Shown: positions 1 to 10,860 of the stretch, one piece after another
Position numbering within the stretch: the first letter of the stretch is position 1
How the letters are laid out: the number at the start of each line of letters is the position of its first letter
Origin: Palaemon carinicauda
Lineage: Eukaryota > Arthropoda > Malacostraca > Decapoda > Palaemonidae
Assembly (NCBI RefSeq): GCF_036898095.1
Contig: NC_090725.1
Span: forward strand, 205,041,263 to 205,105,262
Direction of reading: 5' to 3'
Length of the DNA: 64,000 nucleotides
Notes under the pieces: model-generated
The model's database searches: none
Told to the model about the DNA's origin: nothing
Seen by the model: the letters and a program-made list of their open reading frames with translations, nothing else
Made by a program: the position numbers and the translations under genes

Positions 1-750
1 AAGTTCTATTCAAGTAGTCTTTCAAAGTCATAACTGGACATAAGGATGGGTCCTGCGGAAGGGGGACAATCTTCCAGGGGGACCATCATCCAGGGGGACC
101 ATCATCCAGGGGGACCATCTATTCTGGGGGTCCTCATTCTTTGCTAAGAATGTTTTGTCAGGGGAGAGAAGAACCTCTCCTGACGCGAGAAATTCAATAT
201 GACCTAGATCTCTAGACAAGGCTGAAAGTTCCGAAATTCTGGCGCCCGAGGCTAGGCTCATTAGTAAAAGGGTTTTCCGTAATAATGGAATTTAAGCACA
301 TAATTCATTAAGAGTGTCAGAAGCCAACTTAAGAACGTCATTTAGAAACCAGGAAACTGCGCTAGGACGAGTTGATGGTTTCATTCTGGCACAAGCTTTT
401 GGGATGGAAGAGAGGTATGAATCCGTAAGGTCAATATTGAATCCAATTTGAAAAATCTTTTTCAAGGCCGATTTAATAGTAGTAATAGTGCTACCTGCTA
501 GGCCAGATTCAAATAGAGTTCTAAAAAAGGTTACTGTTAGGTTCATAGTCATCCTCTCAACCTTTGAGTCCCTTAAAAACTTGGCGAGTTTCTTAACAGC
601 CGAGTCATATTGTTGAAGGGTGGATTCCCTTTTATCCGATTCCAAAAACAAAGTATTTTGAGGATCAATATCTGCACCTCGTTAGGCCGCGAATTTCATA
701 AAGTCCATAAAGTTAGGGCACTCCGAGTGTTTGAGGAAGCGAACACAGTG
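1..750 (-). pseudogene. Tyrosine recombinase of DIRS-1a (broken, cut by edge)
   Basis: This is the integrase-equivalent of DIRS elements, thought to insert a circular double-stranded DNA intermediate by site-specific recombination. The core N-terminal region and the SGAR motif carrying the first catalytic arginine are visible; the HxxR and tyrosine motifs lie off the window. Compared with DIRS-1b there is a CAA-to-TAA nonsense codon at 682-684, another in-frame stop at 292-294, and a frame-breaking triplication of 16 bp at 74-119. The start overlaps the end of the RT/RNase H reading frame in another frame, as in known DIRS elements. It cannot make a working recombinase. Confidence 0.8.
74..119. 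repeat. 16-bp unit repeated three times inside the recombinase
   Basis: The unit starting CCAGGGGGACC occurs at 74, 90 and 106, the third partial. DIRS-1b has a single copy at the matching place (about 20531). The extra 32 bp are not a multiple of three and shift the frame. Confidence 0.9.
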
Positions 751-2640
751 CAAGTTTGTACTGTCTGTGTTAGTATTGGGTTGGGGATTTGTCGAGGGTG
801 GAGACCCAGCTCCACTAGAAGGGGGAACCAGTTGCTCTTGGGCCAGTTGGGGGCTACTAGAGCCACTTGCCCATTGAAAGTTCTGAGCTTGTCCAACACT
901 TTCATCAACAGGTTGATTGGTGGAAATAGATAAATCCTCTCCCAAGTGTTCCAATCCAGTGACATTGCATCTGTGGCGTAGGCTAGGGGGTCCAGGTTGG
1001 GGGCTACGTAGCACTCTAGTTTGTGGTTGGACTCTGTCGCAAACAGGTACACCTGGAGGCCCGGAACCTGGGATAAGATCCACTTGAATGACTTGAGGTC
1101 CAGGGACCATTCCGACTCTAGCGGGGTTGTCCTGAGCAGAGCGTCTGCCACCACATTCCGTACTCCCGCCAGATGGACTGCTGACAGATGTCACTTGTTC
1201 GATGTCGCCATGGAGAAAATGGCTATCATCACATGGTTTGGAGCCTCCCCTGTTTATGCAGCGAACTATGACTTCGCTGTCTAGAACCAATCTGATGTGT
1301 TGGTTTTGGGCTGGGGCCAAGCGATTTAGAGTTAGGAACACTGCCCTGGCTTCTAAGACGTTTATGTGAAGTTGGCGGAACATTGGCGACCAAAGGCCTT
1401 GGGTTTTTTGAACTGGGAGTATCCCCCCCAGCCTGTTTAGAAGGCGTCTGTGTGATTGACCAGCTTTGGAGGTGGATATTGTAAAGGGATGGATTTTGCC
1501 AGATTTTTTACCAATGTCCATGGTCAGACCCTTTTCTTTAGGATTGGAGGGAGACGAGCTCTTTTGTCTCGATACCTCTTGTTCGCCCTGGAACGCCAAA
1601 TCCGGTTTATATCCTTCAACCTGGCCTTCAGTAATATGTCTGTTACTGAGGCAAACTGGAGGGCACCCAGAATCCTCTTTTGGTTTCTCCTGGACATCAA
1701 TTTGTCCTTGAGGAATCGTTTCGTGTTCTTTGCTATTTCTTGTCTTTTGGCCGATGGGAGGCATAAGGTGTGGGAATTTAGGTCCCATTGTAATCCTAGC
1801 CATTGTAATTTCGACTTCGGGACTAAGCGAAAGCGAGATTTCCCGAAATTGATCTGTAACCCCAAGTGTTGAAGGAATGACATGACCTTGTTTGTTGCTG
1901 TCAGGCAGTTCTCGACGCTGTGCGACCAAACGAGCCAGTCGTCTAGGTAAGCTACTACCTGAATTCCTTGGGTTCTCAATTCTTGGATTACCGTCTCTGC
2001 CAGTTTGGTGAATATTCTGGGTGCTATATTTAGTCCGAACGGCATTACTTTGAAGGTGTATGCTTGTTTGCCTAGTTTGAAGCCGCGGCAAGGACAAAAG
2101 TGCCTTGCTATCGGAACGTGATAGTACACATCTGTAAGATCGATAGAGGTGGTGACGGCCCCACGGGGAAGTAAGGTCCGCACCTGAGAGACGGTTAGCA
2201 TGTGGAACTTGTCGCATTGAATGTAAGAGTTCAGATGGGACAGGTCTAGGATTACTCTTCTTTTGTCTGAGTCTTTCTTTGGCACGCTGAACAAGCGACC
2301 TTGAAATTTCAAGTGACGTGCCTTTCTGATTGCATTCTTTTGTAGCAGATCGCTTGCATACAAGGCTAAATCTTCTGTTGGATGTTGGTAAAAACTGGTT
2401 GGTGGAGGGGGCCCTTCTATCCAACTCCACCCCAGACCTTTGGAAATTATACTGAATGCACAACTGCTGAAAGTCCAATTCTTTCGGAAGATGTAGAGTC
2501 TTCCCCCTACCTGAGATCTTTCAATAATTCGTGGAGGATTTACCTCCTCGGCCTGGGCGGGGGTTCTTCCACTACCTCTGTTACGAAAGGTTCCTCTCGC
2601 GCCAGAGCCTTTAGTACGCTGGTAACCTTGAGAGGCACCC
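696..2640 (-). pseudogene. Reverse transcriptase / RNase H / C-terminal domain of DIRS-1a
   Basis: The protein copies element RNA to DNA. An intact-looking RT segment covers 1524-2640 with palm motif SIDLTD, the fingers, and the active-site motif YLDDW at about 1945-1960. RNase H and the following methyltransferase-like domain (conserved DLFA, DAMSLDWN, FPP, VAPNWP segments) are read only after frameshifts near 1520 and 1150-1280. Upstream, a roughly 10-bp deletion relative to DIRS-1b near 2550 puts the gag tail in the same frame as RT, making an accidental gag-RT fusion. The domain named methyltransferase-like follows published DIRS annotation and I have no independent proof of that activity. 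Confidence 0.8.
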
Positions 2641-3466
2641 TGAGTCTCAAAGGTGGGGTTGAAGACCAGGGAAGCATAGGTAGTGGAGGCTATCTGGGCT
2701 TGAGGGACCAACACATACTGTTGTTGGGGTTGGCCCTTTGAAGTGGAAGGGAGATTCCCTTGAGCCAGCGGGACCGTTTAAACCACCTGCTGGGGCTGTC
2801 GGTTTTGAAAGGAGTGGAATGGCCTTAGTCTCTTCCTGCCGCGAGATTGGTTAGTGGCAGGTTCGAACTTACGCTTAGAGACTAAACCCCATCGAACCTT
2901 AAGGCTCTGGTTGACCCTAGCCGCTTCACTGAGGACGCTATTAACCAGATCTTCGGGAAATAAGTCCGTACCCCAAACTGGGGCTTTAATGAGCTTGTTA
3001 GGCTCATGTCTGATGGTGGCTTCAGCTAAGACGTGCTTGCGGCAGCGGCGTCTGGCTGTCAGGAAGTCGTAAGCATCCGACAACAAAGTGTGGAGTAACG
3101 ACTTCGTCAATACTTTGAAGAGGGGTTCTTCTTCATACAGGAAAGAAGTCAATTGTGCCATCGTCGCCGAGTTGATAGAACGACTCAGGCGCATACGTGC
3201 CTCAAACTCGAGGCGAATCAAGGAATCCGGGAGCCTGGGAAGCCTCTCACTAAACTGAGTGGAGGCACAATCAGGACTTAGCTTACCTACGGTAAATGTT
3301 GCCGGGGCGTTAGACCAGCAATCATGATCCCCCGGGAAAACAAGGGAAGTCAAGTCCGTCTCCCGCAACTGCGGTAATGGCTTGTCTTCATTTACAGCCT
3401 GCTGAGCAAGGTCCATAATTTTAGTGACACACGGAGTAGGGGTTCGCTCATCTGCCACAAATATTG
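2560..3466 (-). pseudogene. Gag exon 3 of DIRS-1a, C-terminal part
   Basis: This continues the gag-like protein interrupted by Tigger-C. It starts at the TPTPCVTK motif shared with DIRS-1b, contains the KLSPDCASTQF-type segment, a Cys-poor alpha-rich core, and a basic RGRKRLRP stretch, then a Q/G/R-rich tail. A stop at 2778 splits it from the RG-rich tail (about 2560-2714), which is in another frame. No protease motif is seen. The family's gag is presumed to package element RNA; that role is inferred from gene position. Confidence 0.7.
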
Positions 3467-4702
3467 TACATTAGGGTCCCGAATTATGCGAGAATTTGGT
3501 CGATCAATGACCTCGTATAAATGGAAAATCGTATATTTCGAAACACACAACGAACAGAAACAATTCCATTGGGGCCATGGCAACCAGCAACTTGCCTATT
3601 CAAACATGTTTGCCACCCATTTCCAATACTTTCTATGTACTATACTATATTTTATTATAATATCAAATTGTTCTTGTAAACAAATCAAACATTTAATATA
3701 CTTTAGAATTCTAATAACTTGAAAAAAGGTTAAGATTACAACCAGGATGGGTGTAAACACCGTATATTTCCCGTTATAACACGACCCAAAATACAGACAA
3801 ATTTTAATGTTTGTTACATCTATTGTATAAGACAACTGGTGAATAGCAAAACCATCACTCTATAGACTAGCTTTTGTTGTATCATTGAAAATCCAGAATT
3901 ATCAAAATAAAAACCATTTTATATCATGTGTATCCTAAACACGCCAAAAAGCACGATAAAAAACGACAACCAATGTTTTGTTTACGTTTTCCTCGGATCA
4001 TAACGAAGAAACAGACGCATTTACACATCTGTGTACAGTGAACCCTCGTTTATCGCGGTAGATAGGTTCCAGACGCGGGCGCGATAGGTGAAAATCCGCG
4101 AAGTAGTGACAGCATATTTACCTATTTATTTAACATGTATATTCGGACTTTTAAAACCTTCCCTTGTACGTAGTACTGTTAACAAACCACCCTTTAATGT
4201 ACAGAACACTTAATGCATGTACTACAGCACCCTAAACTAAAACAGGCACAAATATTAAAGGCGATTTTATATCATGTGTTTCCTAAACACCTAAAAAGCA
4301 CGATAAAAAATGGCAACCAATGTTTTGTTTACGTTCATCTCTGATCATAATGAAGAAACAAACTCATTTAGTGTACACATATATGTACGTATAGGTTAGT
4401 TTTTGCATCGATTATATTGATTATACAGTACTGTATGTTGATTTTTTTATTACCAATGTTTTAGTTTACGTATTTTTCTTAGGACTTCCAAATGAAATCT
4501 TTTTCTTTATGACGCCGCCTGAAACGACGGCGTGTACGCTCAGTAAACAACCACGCTCAGAACAAACAAGGCATTTAACGCGCATGATGATAGTGATAAA
4601 TAATGATACAGTACATACAGTATTTACAGTAAAAGCATTTACAAAATATGTTACCTTACAAATATAAATTATACAGTACTTGTACGTAGCAAAGCAGGAA
4701 AA

Positions 4703-4708
<6 letters not shown>

Positions 4709-4744
<36 letters not shown>
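4709..4744. repeat. (GA)n microsatellite
   Basis: A pure GA tract in the 3' non-coding part of Tigger-A1; the matching position in Tigger-A2 holds the CT/GA tract at 49164-49218. Confidence 0.97.
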
Positions 4745-4748
<4 letters not shown>

Positions 4749-5005
4749 TTTACGTACGTAAATGTAAATTTTAAACAAAAAAAATATGATAGGTTACAAC
4801 ATGTAGACTTTTAAAACCTTCCCTTTAACTTAATGCATACAGTACGTACATTACTAAACTATAAAACAGGTTAAAGTAAAAAATAAAGATTGTTACTGTA
4901 CTCACCACGAAAGAAGTTCAAGAAAAACTTGAATGACGATGGCGATGAATTTGCAGCACAGAAGAAATGATGATGATGAAGCTGATGATGTGTTCTACTG
5001 TGCAG

Positions 5006-6883
5006 TCAATGATAGTATTTTACGTCTTCAGACGGAGGTGTCTTTTCCTGGGACACCTCTTCAACTTCTTCAATTTCTTCCGAAGGCGTACTAGCAGGAG
5101 GAACTGGCTCTTTTTTGCGAGGCTGGAAGAACATTGTGATCGGAAGTTGTTGCCGCTGCTTCTTTTTTCGATCCAAGAGCATCCTGTAGGGAGTCATGAT
5201 GTCATCGACCTTATTTGAGAATTGCATCGAGCGAACCATATCCTCGTCCCACTCTTGTAACATTTCTTTCGCCTCCTTCATATGGTTGCAGAACTTGGCA
5301 AGCCGTTCTAATGTTAAGCCCGTTTCTTCGACATTTTCTTGGGTCTCTTCCTGGGTACCCTCACTCTCTTCCTCACTTGCCGATTTCGTCAGGTCTTCGA
5401 GGTCTGCGTCAGTTAGGGGCTGGGAATGGCAGTCCAACAACTCGTCGACGTCTTCAGTCGTCATGTCGCCAAACCCGTCACTTCCAATTATGGCAGCCAA
5501 CTGCACAGATTTCCGTATTGCAGAGTGTTGGATTTCCGACGGAGTAAATCCCTTGTCGTCGTAAACAATATCGGGCCACAGCTTCTTCCAGCTCGCATTT
5601 ACGGTTGCAGGTTTCATCTCTTGAAGTGCCTTTTGAATATTCTGCAGGCACGTGGCTATGGTGTACTGCCGCCAGTACGCCTTCAAGTTGAAGTCTTCAT
5701 CCTCGTCATCTTGGGCAGCATCCACACACGCAACGAGGTCCGCCAAGGTATTCTTCGTGTAGAGGGCCTTGAACGCCCTGATAACCCCCTGGTCCATTGG
5801 TTGAATTAATGACGTGGTGTTGGGTGGCAGGAACTCAACCTGAACGCCCTCACGCGACAGGTCAGTTGCGTGTCCACCAGCGTTATCCATAAGGAGAAGG
5901 ATCTTGAATGGCAAGCCCTTCTCTAAGAGATATTCATGGACTTGCGGGATGAAACACTGGTGGAACCAGTTGGAGGTCAGCATCTTCGTAATCCATGCTT
6001 TTTGATTATGCATCCAGTACACGGGAAGGAGATTCTTATTTTTATTTTTCAAAGCGCGAGGATTTTTCGACTTATAAATAAGCCCCGGCTTTAACAAAAA
6101 TCCAGCAGCATTGCCACACATCACGAGGGTAACGCGATCCTTGAATGCCTTAAAGCCAGAGGCTTTGGCTTCCTCTTTGAACAGGAAAGTTCGCGACGGC
6201 ATTCTCTTCCAAAACAAGCCGGTTTCATCCATATTAAAGACTTGTTCCGGCTTGTATCCACCTTCAGCGATAATGTTCTTGAAAGTCTGGTTCACGTAAG
6301 TTTCAGCAGCGGCAGTGTCAGCGGAAGCAGACTCCCCATGCAGGGAAACGCTTTTCAGGGCGAAGCGTTTCTGAAACTTCGCGAACCATCCTTTGCTTGC
6401 GGAAAAACGTTTCTGAGGCTGGGAATCAGTGGATGTCCCTGGTTGAGGATCATCTGCATCATCATCATCTTCAGCATGGTTGCCGTCGTCGTCTTTAGGT
6501 TCCTTTGCAGCAAAATTCTCATATAAGCTCAAAGCCTTTGTTTGGATGGTGTTCGTATCCAACGCTATGTTCTTCTTCCGGCAGTCGGCAATCCACACAG
6601 CTAAAGCACCTTCCATGCGTACGATCGTTTTATTACGCGTTGTAACGACTCGCTTCGCTGATCTGCTAAAGGTGATTGCAGCAGTCTTTCTAATGTTCGC
6701 CTCGTCCTTCTTGATGTAGCGAACGGTGGATTCGTTGATGCCAAAATGGCGGCCAGCGGCCGCGTAACTTCTACCATCTTTTAACATGTCGAGAAGCGTA
6801 ACCTTCTCAGCTATCGTCATCATCCTTCGGTGGCGTTTAGGCTCACTACCAGCCTTACTAGAAGCAGAACGCTTGGGAGGCAT
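5006..6883 (-). CDS. Tigger-type (TIGD1-like) pogo transposase, 625 aa, apparently intact
   Basis: The protein excises and inserts the element at TA sites. From the ATG at 6883, a lysine-rich start is followed by a psq-type helix-turn-helix (about residues 20-60, with STVRYIKKDE), a CENP-B/Tc5-type second DNA-binding region (about 80-180, including SASKGWFAKF), and a DDE nuclease core. Candidate catalytic aspartates are D219 in FNMDETG, D333 in LLLMDNAGGH and D364 in IQPMDQGV, giving a DD30D spacing. The acidic C-terminus contains QLPITMFF (579-586), matching the PCNA-interacting consensus QxxhxxFF. No stops or frameshifts are present, so this copy may still code for protein. The related copy at 46986 is frameshifted. 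Confidence 0.92.
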   Translation of the reverse strand: MPPKRSASSKAGSEPKRHRRMMTIAEKVTLLDMLKDGRSYAAAGRHFGINESTVRYIKKDEANIRKTAAITFSRSAKRVVTTRNKTIVRMEGALAVWIADCRKKNIALDTNTIQTKALSLYENFAAKEPKDDDGNHAEDDDDADDPQPGTSTDSQPQKRFSASKGWFAKFQKRFALKSVSLHGESASADTAAAETYVNQTFKNIIAEGGYKPEQVFNMDETGLFWKRMPSRTFLFKEEAKASGFKAFKDRVTLVMCGNAAGFLLKPGLIYKSKNPRALKNKNKNLLPVYWMHNQKAWITKMLTSNWFHQCFIPQVHEYLLEKGLPFKILLLMDNAGGHATDLSREGVQVEFLPPNTTSLIQPMDQGVIRAFKALYTKNTLADLVACVDAAQDDEDEDFNLKAYWRQYTIATCLQNIQKALQEMKPATVNASWKKLWPDIVYDDKGFTPSEIQHSAIRKSVQLAAIIGSDGFGDMTTEDVDELLDCHSQPLTDADLEDLTKSASEEESEGTQEETQENVEETGLTLERLAKFCNHMKEAKEMLQEWDEDMVRSMQFSNKVDDIMTPYRMLLDRKKKQRQQLPITMFFQPRKKEPVPPASTPSEEIEEVEEVSQEKTPPSEDVKYYH

Positions 6884-7239
6884 TGTAACAGAAAGTTCAA
6901 CAAAAAGTTCAACTTAAAACAGTTGCACACAGCACAGATTAAACTTCACAAACTGAAGAACGTCTACTCAGCAATACGCGGAAAGAGAAAGTGAACGATG
7001 CAGCCCCGCGAGAACTTTGATGCTGCGGGTAGAAGATGCGGGCAAAACACCAATCACAGGCTAGATAACAAAACTTGAGTTTTGATTCGTCATCTATCAG
7101 CGCTTGAACCAATCACAACCCGTCTTACAGTACTATGGCGCGTTGGTTACTCATAGAAGATGCCCCCGCGCATACTGAACGTACGTAGATTAAGTACAAT
7201 ACCGTAATAATAATAAATAATGATAAAAATACTGTACAG

Positions 7240-7351
7240 TAATAATAATAATAATAATGATTAATAATAATAACAATAATAATTTTATTAACAACAACAA
7301 CAATAATAATAATAATAACAATAATAATAAAAATTTACGTACGCTATTTTA

Positions 7352-7422
<71 letters not shown>
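7240..7422. repeat. (AAT)n then (CT)n microsatellites
   Basis: An imperfect AAT/AAC array (7240-7335) followed by a long pure CT tract (7354-7422). They lie upstream of the Tigger-A1 transposase; Tigger-A2 has the same two repeat types at 46512-46529 and 46574-46688. Confidence 0.95.
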
Positions 7423-7425
<3 letters not shown>

Positions 7426-8231
7426 ACGCTTACAGTATTCGAAATGTGATTTTTGCAACAAAGAATATTATTGGATGCAGTACTGTACTACGTACGTATA
7501 CATACAAAAGATTCATGGAAAAGAAGCACATCCATTACAGTACACACCATTCTAATATGGTATGACTGCATCTGATTTGCGTTTCATGTTCGATTTAATT
7601 TTACTACGTACTGAATTATCGTATGATCACATTCTCTTTTCGTGTTTTATTTCTTTCTGTGCTGAATTATATATCATATGTAATGCAATGAACAATCAGT
7701 AAGAGCAGATATTACTAATTACAGTATTAATGGAATTACAGGTAACAAAATATCGTATTTGGTTGTCTTCAGATTTCGCGGTATTTTCGAATTTTCCGGA
7801 AAATCCGCGATATGTATATATATATGGGTTATGGGAAAACCCCGCGAAGTGGTGAATCCGCGATTGTCGAACCGCGAAGTAGCGAGGGTTCACTGTATAG
7901 GTTAGTTTTTGAATTGACAGCAATCTTACCAAGTATTGATGATATGTTGATTTTGTAATTACCAATGTTCTACTTAATTTTTCTTAGAACTTCCAAATAA
8001 ATGAAGTGAATGCCATTTATATACTGTAATGTTTTAATTTATGACGCCGCCTGAAACGGAAACCTTCCATTCGTTTATTGTACGCTCTATCTTCGATCAT
8101 AATAAACAAACGAAGGCATTAAACACGCATGATCAAAGTGATAATGATATTAAAAGCTTTTAGTAAATATGTTATTACAAATATTTACCGTATCTATATA
8201 ATTTCCTACATAAATTACGTAGCAAAGCAGG

Positions 8232-8235
<4 letters not shown>

Positions 8236-8262
<27 letters not shown>
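8236..8262. repeat. Poly-T tract
   Basis: An uninterrupted T run of about 27 bases, at the edge of the part of Tigger-C that resembles Tigger-A. Confidence 0.95.
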
Positions 8263-8414
8263 GCGTGTAATCAACAGTAACAAAGTGCCGCTAATGACAG
8301 AATGATAATTTACGATACTGTAATTCTAAACTGTTACAAAAGATAATTGTCCTTTCCATATCCAAAATACTTTTCCTAACTTCAGTTATAAGTCAACTTG
8401 TACCCACCTCAATT

Positions 8415-8552
8415 ATGGAACCGTTAGTAAAAAAAGTAAAAGAAGAAGAAAGTACTAGGCCGGGTTTTAAAGTCATCGAACAATTAGGTTATCGCTATAA
8501 TGTTCTACGTGACAGAGATGGTGCGAGTTTGGAGAAAGTAAGGAAAATTTAA
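8415..8552 (+). CDS. Small ORF (45 aa), possible captured exon
   Basis: I do not recognise this with confidence. The ORF starts MEPLVKKVKEEE and continues PGFKVIEQLGYRYNVLRDRDG, a composition unlike the AT-rich surroundings. A candidate splice acceptor (CTTCAG at about 8382-8387) lies upstream and a good donor (GAGAAA then GTAAGG, about 8531-8536) lies just before the in-frame stop. The GYRYNVLRDRDG segment faintly recalls the start of FLYWCH zinc-finger domains, but the defining WxC part is absent. It lies in the non-autonomous Tigger-C, so it may be transduced host coding sequence or chance. Confidence 0.3.
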   Translation: MEPLVKKVKEEESTRPGFKVIEQLGYRYNVLRDRDGASLEKVRKI

Positions 8553-8612
8553 TCATGATTGCTTTTAATATAATTAATACTTTGTGAAGCCACAAAGATT
8601 TCATTTGTTACA

Positions 8613-8631
8613 CAGAGAGAGAGAGAGAGAG

Positions 8632-8662
<31 letters not shown>
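8613..8662. repeat. (GA)n(TG)n compound microsatellite
   Basis: A GA tract passing directly into a TG tract within Tigger-C. Confidence 0.95.
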
Positions 8663-8665
<3 letters not shown>

Positions 8666-9120
8666 AAAAGTACTTAACAAAAAATATGATAGATTAAAAC
8701 ACATTGGTGCTTATGTAATATTAACTAACTGTATAGATGGTTTGAATAAGTTAAGAAATGGTATAAACAATACTTTGTTGCTGTATTTTTACGCACATCT
8801 TGAGAGCGGCAGCTAGACATCAGCTGATCTGATCACAGCCAGAAGTAAAACAAAAAGAAGTCAGCAATACTCGATTTTTAAAATACACCCGAAATTCAAA
8901 AACAAATGCACAAGTTTTCTTAAACGGCAATTAACTATTTGAAGAGTAGCAATTTTCTAGAATAAAATGATGTTTCCTAAAAAATTATGAAATCGGATAC
9001 CGTATTTTAAGCTATGATTGAAATGGATGTAAACACGGTATTTTTTTTTTTTTTTCGTATTTAATTGACACTTTAAGAAAACCGATTTTGGTTTCTTCAT
9101 TTATTAATAAGTATTGTATA

Positions 9121-9122
<2 letters not shown>

Positions 9123-9173
<51 letters not shown>
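9123..9173. repeat. (GA)n microsatellite
   Basis: A pure GA tract of about 50 bases within the right part of Tigger-C. Confidence 0.97.
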
Positions 9174-9178
<5 letters not shown>

Positions 9179-9781
9179 ATAATTATACTTTATACTCAAC
9201 AAAACCAATCTTTGCAAATCAAATGTATACTGTTTAAAATATGACAAAATATTGCCGACTTGTTACCGAAGTTTAGACTATTCACTGCCGATAAACGACC
9301 CCAGTCTACTCGTGAAAACCTTGAACACCCGAAGGGAAAAATAAAGCTTTTATATATACTGTACTAAAAATATAATGCTTTAATATACCATCATTAACAC
9401 TACCATTAAAATTATCGAAAGGTTGGAGAAAGATAAAGATTGCCAAGAACGTAACCACAATTCTGTTTACATTTTGTCAGCTGGACTCGCACAGTTGATT
9501 TCATTGTTGATGTGGAATTTTATCCTTAAATAGGCTATTTATAATGAAATTATGTTAATAAGATGTAATGTTAATATTGTTGTGTAACATTTATTATAAA
9601 TCACCGTATTTAGGGCTACCAATATACTTAAAAAGATAATAGATTTGATACATTTTGTAGTGCTTGACTAGCAGACTTTCAACAGCTTCGCAGATACAGA
9701 AAATATAGTTTTGAAAAAATAGCTATCGTATAAAAGGGGAATCGTATAATTTGAACACGTATAATTCGGGACCCTACTGTA

Positions 9782-10860
9782 TATGAGCTCTTAAAGGGAG
9801 TGAGCATTGTATTGACACACTCCAGCTCATTCAGGGTCCGAACCCAAGTGGATTGAGCCTGTTCCTTAGGGTGGATCACAGTCTCCGTAGGAACTTTGTC
9901 TAGCCGGACAAGCGCCTCCTCGGTGAGGCGGGCGAAACCAGGGAAAGGAAACTGCAGACCCGGCGGGTAGAACTCAAAGTCTTCCACCGGCCGGGTGCCA
10001 AAACCCTCGATGGTCAACATCCCATCTTTAAAGGGAGCATGAATGGCCAACTTCCACGGATTGTTCTTGACAAATTTCGGGAGTTTCGAGGCATCCGGGA
10101 TAGCGTACTGCTGTTGTTCGGGCAGGCCGGAGCGCATGAGACTCTCGACGAGAGACTCTTGGTATTGCACCTTCGTGACGAGGGTGTTAACCAGGGAACC
10201 AATTCGTTCCAAGGTGTTGGAGAAAGCTGTAGCGTCGAAGGAAGGCGTAGCAGCGAGCCGGGTATCACTCGACTCCGGGGCGGGAGGAGCATGTGCGACT
10301 GAGTCCACGGGGACTTTAGAAGACAAAACCCTAGAAGACGAAGTCCTAGAGGGTTTGGAAGGTTTTGTCAATTTGGAAGACCTGTGGGTGTTCGTCAGAG
10401 GTTTAAGGAAAGGTTTAACCTTAGGCAACACAGAAGGATTGCTGACATCAGCCAGATGTCTTCCTGAAAACCCCTGAAAAGAAGAAGCAGAAGAAGTAGA
10501 GAAAGCCGGGCTAAGGACAGGAATCTTGGACCAAGACCCACCTGCCTCACTTACCTCCCTACCTGGGTCTGGCTCGTCCAAAGCCATGGGCTCGATGTCC
10601 AGATACATAGCCGCGACGTCGCTAGTAATCGATTCTCCCGGAGCACTGGGGTCCTCGGAGAGGAGTTTTTCATTGATCCCAGCAATGATAGGGTCCGCCA
10701 CCTCCTTGGGAACCACCGCTGAATGTTTAGCATTAGGGTAGATAAGGGTGCACATTTCTTCGGAGAGGACGTAGGGGTGCCGAGCCTTGACATTGCGGGC
10801 GAACCCGCCGACCCAGACCTTAAGAGTCGCCAAGGCCGAAGACTTAGAAGACTGTGAACT
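9782..10860 (-). pseudogene. Gag exon 3 of DIRS-1a, N-terminal part
   Basis: The exon starts at 10860 after an acceptor reading CTCTTTCAG on the minus strand, in phase 0 with exon 2. It opens with a serine-rich stretch, then LKVWVGGFARNVKA, which matches LRKWVRGFQKNATG in DIRS-2b. A long serine/proline-rich linker follows, then a predicted helical segment (IGSLVNTLVTKVQYQESL) and a conserved PPGLQFPFPGF block. It stops at the Tigger-C insertion. The frame is otherwise open here, so this half is the best preserved gag segment of DIRS-1 in the window. Confidence 0.75.

Larger units (their letters stand above)
4036..7895 (-). mobile_element. Tigger-A1, full-length Tigger (pogo superfamily) DNA transposon
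   Basis: Termini start CAGTGAACCCTCG on both sides, with TA target duplications at 4034-4035 and 7896-7897; the length is 3860 bp. It codes for one transposase on the minus strand. The extended terminal repeats carry repeated CGCGGTT/CCGCGAAG motifs. It is inserted in Tigger-C at a spot where the host sequence is itself similar to the intruder's own 3' region. A second full copy is at 46006-49892 and an internally deleted one at 34103-34900. Confidence 0.93.
3469..9779. mobile_element. Tigger-C, TA-flanked pogo/Tigger-like element without transposase
   Basis: The ends are inverted repeats of CAxTAGGGTCCCGAATTA type, left from 3469 and right ending at 9779, flanked by TA at 3467-3468 and 9780-9781. 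Removing it brings the two gag exon 3 halves of DIRS-1a together at the place aligned with DIRS-1b (about 23910), though two bases are missing there. Without the nested Tigger-A1 it is about 2.45 kb and codes for no transposase that I can see. Segments 3912-4033 and 7898-8236 are clearly related to the 3' non-coding part of Tigger-A (4254-4708), so the families share internal sequence. It also carries GA, GA/TG and poly-T tracts and a 45-codon ORF at 8415. Confidence 0.8.

Noticed and set aside
682..2478. A 598-codon minus-strand frame over the DIRS-1a RT region
   Set aside because: Most of it is an out-of-frame shadow of RT; only short parts after frameshifts carry real RNase H residues.
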